A program made the translations under genes and the position numbers. 11,248 bases of DNA, taken from positions 1 to 11,248 of the forward strand of contig CAYPIE010000143.1 of the NCBI GenBank assembly GCA_964410665.1, given 5' to 3'. Source of the stretch: CAYPIE01 sp964410665. GTDB lineage: Bacteria; Planctomycetota; Planctomycetia; Gemmatales; Gemmataceae. Within the stretch, counting starts at the first letter, position 1, and the number at the start of each line of letters is the position of its first letter. Of this stretch, positions 1 through 6,970 are shown one piece after another. The notes under the pieces were generated by a model. The model saw only the letters and a program-made list of their open reading frames with translations, was not told the DNA's origin and did no database searches.

Positions 1-322
<322 letters not shown>

Positions 323-387
323 ACTTTTCTGATTCTTGCTCGTGATTTTCCCTGACTTTCTTATTCCACCAAGTTGTTATTGATATT

Positions 388-497
388 TTCCGGTGACCAT
401 ACCTGGATGGCCATACCCGTTTCCTTTCCGAACACGGCCGTCAAGCATCCAGGGCCGATGGTAGTGCTTCCAGCGCGAGAGTAGGTTATCGCCGGAA
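388..497 (+). rRNA. 5S ribosomal RNA
   Basis: A complete 5S rRNA of about 110 nt. Helix I forms between TTCCGGTG (388-395) and CGCCGGAA (490-497), eight pairs including one G-T wobble. Internal landmarks of bacterial 5S are visible: the CCATACC and CCGAACACGG segments around 411-440 and GATGGTAGTG near 458-467. It lies about 65 nt downstream of the 23S end and is followed directly by an intrinsic terminator, so it is the last gene of the operon. The length is below the usual 116-120 nt of most bacteria. A short 5S is a known trait of Planctomycetales, which supports the taxonomic guess. Confidence 0.95.
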
Positions 498-506
498 CAT
501 TTTTTT

Positions 507-540
507 ACCCAGCTTTCCTAGGAAGGCTGGGTTTTTTCTT
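507..540 (+). terminator. Intrinsic terminator of the 23S-5S operon
   Basis: A near-perfect hairpin: ACCCAGC (507-513) pairs with GCTGGGT (526-532). The stem continues inward through a T-G wobble and TTCC/GGAA around a tiny CTAG centre. It is followed by a T-run (532-537). It starts 9 nt after the 5S end, as expected for an rRNA operon. In the opposite direction the hairpin is followed by A residues, not T residues, so it is not a canonical bidirectional terminator for the convergent Clp-like gene, which stops only 4 nt beyond it. The structure could still protect the 3' end of that mRNA. Confidence 0.85.
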
Positions 541-543
541 TGA

Positions 544-2841
544 CTATGCTTTCTCTTCAACTCCCGCCCAGCGAAACACGATTCCCTGGTCAATATCCCA
601 ATTGACCTCGATGGACCTACCTTGTTTGCTTTCACTTAACAGAAAGCATGCCAAGGGTGCCACGACCCGCTGCTCGATGGTTCTCTGTAATGGACGTGCA
701 CCATAACGTGGATCAAAGCCGATCTGGGCCAACTGCTCGATGACTGCTGCCCGCCAGTGCAGTTGCAACCCTTCGCGACACAATCCCTCTCGACCAGCGA
801 TTCCCTTGAGTTCTTTGTAGGTGATCGCTCGAATGGTATCCGCGCTCAGCGGTCGAAACGTGACGACTCCATCCAACCGATTAAAAAATTCGGGACGGAA
901 AAACGCCATTGCCTCCTCCGAATAACGTGGCAAAGTCGATCCATCCGAGGCATCAAATCCAAAGTTCGCTTGACGTTCCTCACCCAAATTCGAGGTCATC
1001 AGCAGGATGGCACTTCGGAAGTTGGTCTGTCGACCAAAGCGATCGGTGAGTCGCCCTTCGTCGAAGACCCCCAGCAGTACATCAAACACTTCTGGTCGTG
1101 CCTTCTCGATCTCATCGAGTAGCACCACACAAAACGGTTGCTGCCGGATGCGTTGCACCAATGGGCTTGGTTGGCCGGATGAAGACCCCAGTAGACGCTC
1201 AACCGCATCAAAACCCGCGTATTCGCTCATGTCGAGGCGAATCAGACGCTCGCGGCTGTCTCCCTGTCCCGCCCCGAAAAACATGCGGGTAATCGCGTGT
1301 GCCATCTCGGTCTTGCCCACCCCGGTCGGACCACAAAAAAGCAACACTCCGACCGGACGCTGGGGATCATTGAGACCCGCCTTGAAGCGCAATACAAGAT
1401 CCGCGGCAGCTTGACAGGCTTCCTCCTGACCAAGCACTTGCTGGCGAAACTCCACCAGTATCTGCTCGCGTTCGATTAAATGTTCATCTCGTAAAAAGAC
1501 CTCGGGTAATCCAGTAAGGTCCATGAACTGTCGTGTCACCTGCTCCGGTTGGACCTCGGCGCTTTTGCGGAGAGCCAGCCGATCGACCAGCTCGCGACTA
1601 AAGGCCACTGCTCGACCTGGAAAAACCTCATAGGGCATGAAACGGTGAAACAGCTGATAGATGCGGTCCACCACTCCCGGCGCAACCCGGATCTTGAGAT
1701 TGGTTTGCAGCCCGCCCATCAGCTGGTCCAGAACCCGCAGAGCAGCCGGACGGTCGAAAGCGGGGACGAATACCGTCTGGAACAAATCGACCAATCCGGG
1801 GAGTAAGCGACGGCATGCATCGAGCTCGCTCGGGGTGGCCTCGACGATCATCCGTAACTCTCCGCGGCGAAGATAGGGCACCAAGAACGCAGCGATACTG
1901 TCGTTCACCTCCGCTCCGCCCATCGTCAGCAGATCGAGTAACCGGTCAACGCACAGCACACCCTGAAGGCTGGAGATCTCCTCGATCAGCTCCTCGCACC
2001 GCTCTTCCCATTGTCCTAAATACTTCATTCCCGCGATGATACGGCCCGCACTCGTTTGCCAAAACAAATGGCCAAATGGGCGAAAATCATCGCCTTCCCG
2101 CTTCTGCTCCCGTTCAATTCGCTGGACGGCTTCTACCAGAACGGTCGTCTTACCAACCCCTGGCTCACCCACGAGTAGGACATTGGTTCGTTCCTGTATC
2201 GTTTTCCGAATGACCTGGGCGACAGCATCGTCACGTTCCCATGCCCGTGTGAATTGTCGCCGCACGCGACGATTCCCAAGAGGCTCCGCGATCTGCTCAA
2301 GGGTGGGAGGGACCTGGGCTTCCTCGGGATCACGCTGTTGGTTGGGCACGCGAATCAACACTTCGTCCAGCTGAATCGAGGAGGCGGGCAAAGCACAGGC
2401 AAGCTCTGCGGGCGTCTTCCCGCCAAGCCCTTGCTCCACATAGCGCTGCACCAAACTCTTCAAGTCATCGTCGGCATGATAGTAGAATTCGATGCCAAAA
2501 AGGGGCACAACTGCGATCCGTAGTCCCCCAGATTGTCGGCCATGGACACAATGGATTCGGATCGGAATGCTTGTCTCGGCCATATGGATGCGATGTGTGA
2601 CGTGGTATTCCGGGCGAAGCGTGACTTTGACCGTCAACACTTGCGGGTCGAGAAAATCTGGCTCAGCAAAGTGACGGGGCTGCTTGACACTCCAGTTCAA
2701 AAAGTCCTTGAGCTGCTTGACCGCTTGATTGCGACTCGCGGCAAACGCGGCTAGCCCAGGATGGGGATGATCCAACGGAATTGCGGTGACCCCGGTAGCA
2801 GGGTCTTCCAAGAGAACCACCGGAAAACGGTAGGTAGCCAT
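544..2841 (-). CDS. Double AAA+ Clp/Hsp100-type ATPase with degenerate first AAA+ domain
   Basis: A 765-residue Clp-family unfoldase-like ATPase, presumably cytoplasmic. Residues 1 to about 165 form a domain that does not resemble the helical Clp N-domain repeat. D1 has Walker A GEPGVGKT (225-232) and a KYLG pore loop (273-276). Its Walker B reads CVDR (298-301 approximately), with Arg where catalytic Glu is expected, and the usual Arg-Arg finger pair is Asp-Leu (352-353). No ClpB-type middle domain is present. D2 has Walker A GPTGVGKT (504-511), Walker B VVLLDE (about 572-577), sensor-1 TSN (616-618), the FRPEFFNR arginine finger (R655) and sensor-2 GAR (714-716). The D2 GYVG pore loop is missing. 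The frame stays open upstream to an ATG at 2973, but family-like sequence begins at the ATG at 2841, which has a purine-rich GAGAAGAG 12-14 nt upstream. I therefore prefer 2841. The nearest family is ClpA/ClpB/ClpC; the precise subtype is unknown. Confidence 0.9.
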   Translation of the reverse strand: MATYRFPVVLLEDPATGVTAIPLDHPHPGLAAFAASRNQAVKQLKDFLNWSVKQPRHFAEPDFLDPQVLTVKVTLRPEYHVTHRIHMAETSIPIRIHCVHGRQSGGLRIAVVPLFGIEFYYHADDDLKSLVQRYVEQGLGGKTPAELACALPASSIQLDEVLIRVPNQQRDPEEAQVPPTLEQIAEPLGNRRVRRQFTRAWERDDAVAQVIRKTIQERTNVLLVGEPGVGKTTVLVEAVQRIEREQKREGDDFRPFGHLFWQTSAGRIIAGMKYLGQWEERCEELIEEISSLQGVLCVDRLLDLLTMGGAEVNDSIAAFLVPYLRRGELRMIVEATPSELDACRRLLPGLVDLFQTVFVPAFDRPAALRVLDQLMGGLQTNLKIRVAPGVVDRIYQLFHRFMPYEVFPGRAVAFSRELVDRLALRKSAEVQPEQVTRQFMDLTGLPEVFLRDEHLIEREQILVEFRQQVLGQEEACQAAADLVLRFKAGLNDPQRPVGVLLFCGPTGVGKTEMAHAITRMFFGAGQGDSRERLIRLDMSEYAGFDAVERLLGSSSGQPSPLVQRIRQQPFCVVLLDEIEKARPEVFDVLLGVFDEGRLTDRFGRQTNFRSAILLMTSNLGEERQANFGFDASDGSTLPRYSEEAMAFFRPEFFNRLDGVVTFRPLSADTIRAITYKELKGIAGREGLCREGLQLHWRAAVIEQLAQIGFDPRYGARPLQRTIEQRVVAPLACFLLSESKQGRSIEVNWDIDQGIVFRWAGVEEKA

Positions 2842-2883
2842 TCGGCGTTCGACTCTTCTCGACAGAGAACTACAATGAGCGTC

Positions 2884-2912
2884 AGTATGAAACGATTTGA
2901 CAGTTGGCACAA
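2884..2912 (-). promoter_or_regulatory. Weak candidate promoter for the Clp-like gene
   Basis: Reading the minus strand, TTGTGC (2912-2907) and CATACT (2889-2884) are separated by 17 nt. They match sigma-70 boxes only partly: 3/6 for the -35 and 4/6 for the -10. The -10 lies about 43 nt upstream of the preferred ATG at 2841, a reasonable leader length, and inside the longer open frame, so it would support the shorter start. Nothing stronger was found on this strand of the 236-bp divergent region 2842-3077. This is pattern matching only. Confidence 0.2.
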
Positions 2913-3077
2913 GCCAGTGACCGCGGCGAACCATGCTCGGCTCATGATTCCGACGGTATAGGAAAGGATTCATGCATTGGCCCGAGGGTTCAGTATGGTG
3001 GTAAAAGTCGATGGGGCCGATGACTTCTCCCTTCGCTGACCAAACAACCGTTTCGCTGGAACTACGGAGTTCGCTCG

Positions 3078-4634
3078 ATGACGACCCCTCTGCCTGCAGC
3101 GTTGAGCGACTTCCCCACCTTAGCGGAAGCGCGTCGTCTTTGGTCCGCTAACCAGCTCGATGCTGCTCTCGAGCGTTTTGACGCCGCTTTGCTGGCCGAG
3201 CCTGAAAATATCAAGGCCATGCTCGAAGCGGCCAGGGCGTTCGGCCAGCGGCATGAGATCGCGCGGGCAGAGGAGTTGCTGGAACAGGCCAGCGCTCGAG
3301 CGGGCCAAGATCCGCGCATTGCTCCAGCGATTGCTCAGACCTGGAAGCGGATTTTTCGACCACAACGGGCGATTGACGCCTTTGAGGAACTCAAGCGAGC
3401 TGCGACCCCGTTGCCACTGCCCATGCTGGCCGAACTGGCTACCCTTTATGAACAGACCAATCAGATCGACGCGGCCTTGGAAGCCATCCAGACGTGTGTG
3501 CAAGAGGCTCCCAACCAGCCCCAGCCCCGACTGATTCTGGCACGACTCAAAAGTCGCCAAGGCAATCCAGCCGAGGCGGAGCGCCTGCTCTTCGACCTGA
3601 CCCGCGAAGAGCAAGTCCCGCCCATGATTTGTGTCCAGGCTTGGGGCGAATTGTGCCAGTTGCGCGATCGACAGCAAGACTATGCCGGTGCGGTCGCTGC
3701 CATTGAAGCGGCCAAGTTGATTCTACGCCAGCAACCTGAGGCGATCCGACTCTCCAAGCAGGCTTTGTCCAATAACCAAGCGCTAAGGCAGCTCTATACC
3801 CAGATCGACCGGTCTACTCTGGAGGCTTGGCGGAGGGAAACCTTGCCTGCCGATCCTCGCTGCAGTGGCGTCGCGCATCTGTTGGGGTTTCCACGTTCTG
3901 GGACGACCTTGCTCGAACAGGTCCTCGATGCCCATCCGGGGCTGGTCGATTCGCCCGAGCGCATCATCTTTAGTCGCGATATTTTCATGGCGATGTATCA
4001 GGTGCACGGCCATGAGCCCCTGACCTTGAGCAGCCTGCAGGCGATTCCCCGCCCCCACCTGATGAAGCAACGGAAGCGTTACCTGGATTACATGGAGGCC
4101 GCCTTGGGCGAGCCGCTCGGTGGTCGCGTGCATCTGGATAAAAATCCCAACCATACCTCGCTGATCGCGGGTCTGATTCGGCTGTTCCCCGAATCACGCT
4201 TTTTGGTGGCCTTGCGCGATCCCCGCGATGTCATCGTGAGTACCTATCTTCGCAATTTTGCCCTGACGGAGTTTAGCGCCTGCTTTCTCACCTGGGGTAG
4301 CACCTGTATGATCTACGGTTTCGAAATGAGCATTTGGGTGCATTTGCGACAACTCATGGACGGGAACTGGTTAGAGGTACGCTACGAGGACACAGTCTCC
4401 GACCTCGAAGGGCAGGCACGCCGAGCTCTCGGGTTTCTTGGTTTGCCTTGGCAAGCGAGTGTCCTGGATTATCGCCGCCAGACAGCGCACAAGATCGTCA
4501 ACTCGCCGACCCATGCCGCCGTCCGCCAGCCCGTATATCAGCACGCCATCGGTCGTTGGCGGAACTATGAACCTTATTTAGCGCCATATCTGGACCGGTT
4601 GGAACCATGGATCCAGGCACTGGGCTATGCCTGA
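3078..4634 (+). CDS. TPR-repeat sulfotransferase (PAPS-dependent)
   Basis: A 518-residue fusion protein. Residues 12 to about 230 are Ala/Leu/Gln-rich helical pairs with TPR spacing (for example AEARRLWSANQLDAALERF from 16, and AELATLYEQTNQIDAALEA from 118). Residues from about 262 to the end form a sulfotransferase domain. The 5'-phosphosulfate loop is GFPRSGTTLLEQ (270-281). DKNP follows at 354-357, and the 3'-phosphate motif is ALRDPRDVIVSTY (378-390). RYEDTV (435-440) and GRWRNYE (492-498) match conserved C-terminal features. The family transfers sulfate from PAPS to a hydroxyl acceptor; the TPR part probably binds the partner. The acceptor cannot be deduced. The ATG at 3078 has ACGGAG (3064-3069) eight nt upstream. 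No signal peptide is seen. It is divergent from the Clp-like gene and first in a co-directional run; the 104-nt gap to the next gene leaves operon membership open. Confidence 0.93.
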   Translation: MTTPLPAALSDFPTLAEARRLWSANQLDAALERFDAALLAEPENIKAMLEAARAFGQRHEIARAEELLEQASARAGQDPRIAPAIAQTWKRIFRPQRAIDAFEELKRAATPLPLPMLAELATLYEQTNQIDAALEAIQTCVQEAPNQPQPRLILARLKSRQGNPAEAERLLFDLTREEQVPPMICVQAWGELCQLRDRQQDYAGAVAAIEAAKLILRQQPEAIRLSKQALSNNQALRQLYTQIDRSTLEAWRRETLPADPRCSGVAHLLGFPRSGTTLLEQVLDAHPGLVDSPERIIFSRDIFMAMYQVHGHEPLTLSSLQAIPRPHLMKQRKRYLDYMEAALGEPLGGRVHLDKNPNHTSLIAGLIRLFPESRFLVALRDPRDVIVSTYLRNFALTEFSACFLTWGSTCMIYGFEMSIWVHLRQLMDGNWLEVRYEDTVSDLEGQARRALGFLGLPWQASVLDYRRQTAHKIVNSPTHAAVRQPVYQHAIGRWRNYEPYLAPYLDRLEPWIQALGYA

Positions 4635-4738
4635 TTGCCGATCCTGCCGGTTGCTGGACGATCAATTCTTGTAATTGTTAACTGATATGTTGAATGGATT
4701 ATCGCTGGTACTGGAGTTTGTTCTTAGGGAGTGTGTGG

Positions 4739-6055
4739 ATGCGATTGGTCCGTTTCCTATTGGCGATGGGTTGGCTGAGCCTCAGCCTCGGCTGTTCAGC
4801 GGGCACGCCGGTCGAGGAAATCTCACTGGAAACTAGTGGGGTCACCGTTACCGAGCCGTCCCAGGCAGATCTCTCTTCTCTGTGGCCCGGCTGGCGCGGC
4901 CCCGATCACAACGGGATTGCTCCTGAACAGGATCTGCCTAGGGAATGGAGTGACCAGCAGAATATCCAATGGCGGGCAGCGATTCCAGGTCGCGGGCATA
5001 GCTCCCCGGTGGTCCTGGAGGATATGGTAGTGCTGGCTACCGCCTTGGACGATGTCGAAGAACAACGAGTGTTGGCCTATCGTCGTGAAGATGGAGGGCT
5101 GCAGTGGAATGCACTGGTGCATTCAGGGAATTTTCCAGATCGATCGGTGATCCATACCAAAGGGACCAACGCCAACGGCACCGTTGCGAGTGATGGCAAG
5201 CAGATCTATGCCGTCTTTTTCAACCAGGATCGGATTGTGGCGACTGCCCTTGACCTGGACGGCAAGATTGTCTGGCAACAGGAAGTCGGCCCCTTCTCGT
5301 CGAAGTTTGGCTATGCTCCTTCACCAGTGGTGTATAAGTCTCTCGTCTTGATCGCCGCAGACAACTGGGGTGGAGGATATCTGGCTGCCCTGGATGGGAC
5401 GAGCGGTCAGATTGCCTGGCGGGTCCAACGTCCTGCGGTGAGCAGTTATTCCTCCCCGACCGTGGCCAAGGTAGGTGGCCGGGACCAGCTGCTGATCTCG
5501 GGCTGTGACATGCTAGCCAGCTACGATCCCACAACCGGCGAGTCTCTGTGGCAAACCGAGTGCATTGCCGAGGGGACCTGTGGGACGGTGGTGACGGATG
5601 GCAACCGTATCTATGCCAGCGGCGGCTATCCGCAGCGTGAAACCGTCTGCTTGGCTGCCAACGGCAAGCGACTTTGGTCCAACCGTACGAAAATCTATGA
5701 ACCCTCCATGCTTGCCTTGGATGGCTATCTTTATGCTGTGACCGACGATGGGAAAGCATATTGTTGGAATGGAGCGACTGGCGAGGAATGCTGGTATGAG
5801 CGACTGAGCGGATCCTTTAGTGCTTCGCCGATCCTGTGCGATGGCATGATCTACGTGCCCAACCTGTCAGGCAACACTTTTGTCTTCCAAACACGTCCAG
5901 ATGGATATTACGAAGTTGCCGTCAACCACCTTGGGGATGACTGCTATGCGAGTCCAGCCGTTGCCACGGGCAAGTTGTATCTGCGGATCGGGGTCGGCAG
6001 CGGCGAGGAGCGCCGGGAGCAATTAGTCTGCCTTGCGCAACGACAGGGGCAGTAA
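4739..6055 (+). CDS. PQQ-binding-like beta-propeller lipoprotein (BamB-like fold)
   Basis: A 438-residue secreted lipoprotein. The N-terminus has Arg residues (2 and 5), a hydrophobic stretch and a lipobox-like SLGC, placing the lipidated Cys at residue 19. The mature part opens with the WPGWRGPDHNG motif, common in planctomycete PQQ-propeller proteins. Propeller blades recur as Gly-x-x-x-Trp strands, with Trp at about 123, 179, 227, 271, 313 and 352 (for example GKIVWQQ, GESLWQT). An in-frame ATG at 4694 would add 15 residues but has no ribosome-binding site. The ATG at 4739 has AGGGAG (4726-4731) seven nt upstream and gives a clean signal peptide, so it is preferred. The fold is shared by BamB and by PQQ dehydrogenases. 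No catalytic residues of a quinoprotein dehydrogenase were recognised, so a structural or binding role is more likely. It is preceded by a short AT-rich stretch (about 4665-4700) that could hold its own promoter. Confidence 0.92.
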   Translation: MRLVRFLLAMGWLSLSLGCSAGTPVEEISLETSGVTVTEPSQADLSSLWPGWRGPDHNGIAPEQDLPREWSDQQNIQWRAAIPGRGHSSPVVLEDMVVLATALDDVEEQRVLAYRREDGGLQWNALVHSGNFPDRSVIHTKGTNANGTVASDGKQIYAVFFNQDRIVATALDLDGKIVWQQEVGPFSSKFGYAPSPVVYKSLVLIAADNWGGGYLAALDGTSGQIAWRVQRPAVSSYSSPTVAKVGGRDQLLISGCDMLASYDPTTGESLWQTECIAEGTCGTVVTDGNRIYASGGYPQRETVCLAANGKRLWSNRTKIYEPSMLALDGYLYAVTDDGKAYCWNGATGEECWYERLSGSFSASPILCDGMIYVPNLSGNTFVFQTRPDGYYEVAVNHLGDDCYASPAVATGKLYLRIGVGSGEERREQLVCLAQRQGQ

Positions 6056-6151
6056 AGGGCGGCACCGAGGTGGGGACAGGTGATATTGCATCCTCAGCGA
6101 CGGTTCATAACCTGATGAGCTTGCCCACTGCTTTGGGTCGGAGATACTGTC

Positions 6152-6970
6152 ATGCCCGCCTCGATTCGTGTCGGTGCGGTTTCTTACCTCAATACCAAGC
6201 CGCTGATTGAGCGATTGCCGGAATTTCATCCAGCGATTGAGCTGTCGTTGGACCTGCCGAGCCGGCTGGCCGGGCAACTGGCGCAGGGCGAGCTCGATGT
6301 GGCTCTGATTCCTGTCATCGAGTATTTACGCGGGCAGAACTACCGAATAGTACCGGGAATCGCTATTGCCTGTCGTGGGCCGGTCCTCAGTGTCACCCTG
6401 TTCAGCCGGCAGCCTTGGGAACGGATTCGTCGGGTGGCACTTGACGTTGGCTCGCGGACCAGCCAAGCGTTGACCCAGGTCATCCTGCAGAAGGGGTACG
6501 GCATCCAGCCAGAGACGGTGCCGCTGCCAATGGACGTTGACCCGGAATTGCTGGATACCGATGCTGCGCTGTTGATCGGTGACCGGGCCATGCACGCCTG
6601 TCTACCCGGATATCCGTATGCCTTCGACCTCGGCAACGTCTGGCACGACTGGACCGGGCTACCCTTCGTTTTCGCCGTGTGGGCGGTGCGGCCGGGGGTC
6701 GACCTGGACGGAGTGGATCAGGCGTTGCAACAGGCCAAGCAGTACGGTTGCCAGCACGTAGGAGCTATTGCCCAGCGGGAAGCACCCCGACTGGGACTGG
6801 ACGCAGGCTTTTGTCGGCGATATCTGACCAATATCATTCATTTTGATCTGGGGCCAAAGGAACGGGCGGGCTTGCATCACTTTGCCACGCTTGCCGGGGA
6901 ACTGGAACTGGCTCCGAAGGGGGTGGACCTTGAGCCATACCATCCAAACCATCTTGTCGAAAGCTGCTGA
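6152..6970 (+). CDS. mqnA: Chorismate dehydratase, menaquinone futalosine pathway
   Basis: A 272-residue MqnA-family protein (VitK2_biosynth fold, related to periplasmic binding proteins). The family converts chorismate to 3-[(1-carboxyvinyl)oxy]benzoate, the first step of futalosine-dependent menaquinone synthesis in the cytoplasm. The diagnostic start RVGAVSYLNTKPL (6-18) is followed by SRLAGQLAQGELDVALIPVIEYL (about 36-58, in the usual place), then ALDVGSRTSQAL (about 94-105) and LIGDRAMHA. The length is typical for the family. The ATG at 6152 has GGAG (6140-6143) eight nt upstream. It lies 96 nt after the PQQ-propeller gene, and its 3' end overlaps the start of mqnC, the third-step enzyme. 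This neighbour confirms the pathway assignment. The companion genes mqnB/mqnD (or mqnE) are not in the window. Confidence 0.95.
   Translation: MPASIRVGAVSYLNTKPLIERLPEFHPAIELSLDLPSRLAGQLAQGELDVALIPVIEYLRGQNYRIVPGIAIACRGPVLSVTLFSRQPWERIRRVALDVGSRTSQALTQVILQKGYGIQPETVPLPMDVDPELLDTDAALLIGDRAMHACLPGYPYAFDLGNVWHDWTGLPFVFAVWAVRPGVDLDGVDQALQQAKQYGCQHVGAIAQREAPRLGLDAGFCRRYLTNIIHFDLGPKERAGLHHFATLAGELELAPKGVDLEPYHPNHLVESC

Noticed and set aside
2897..2902. Perfect TTGACA on the plus strand upstream of the sulfotransferase gene.
   Set aside because: At 16-18 nt downstream the sequence is GC-rich (ACCGCG) with no -10 box, so it is probably coincidental.
2842..2973. Extension of the Clp-like frame to the ATG at 2973 (44 extra residues).
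   Set aside because: The extra segment is Arg/His-rich with no family resemblance and contains the candidate promoter. The ATG at 2841 starts sequence with normal protein character.
3120..3677. 185-codon minus-strand open frame antisense to the sulfotransferase.
   Set aside because: It is fully inside a strongly supported gene with clear motifs and has no recognisable protein features, so it is a shadow.
5220..5759. 179-codon minus-strand open frame antisense to the PQQ-propeller gene.
   Set aside because: Its Arg/Ser/His/Pro-rich composition is typical of a shadow frame, and the plus-strand gene explains the region.
6843..6929. Extension of the mqnC frame to the ATG at 6843.
   Set aside because: It lies within mqnA, has Trp/Arg-rich shadow composition, and lacks a ribosome-binding site. 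MqnC proteins do not have this segment.
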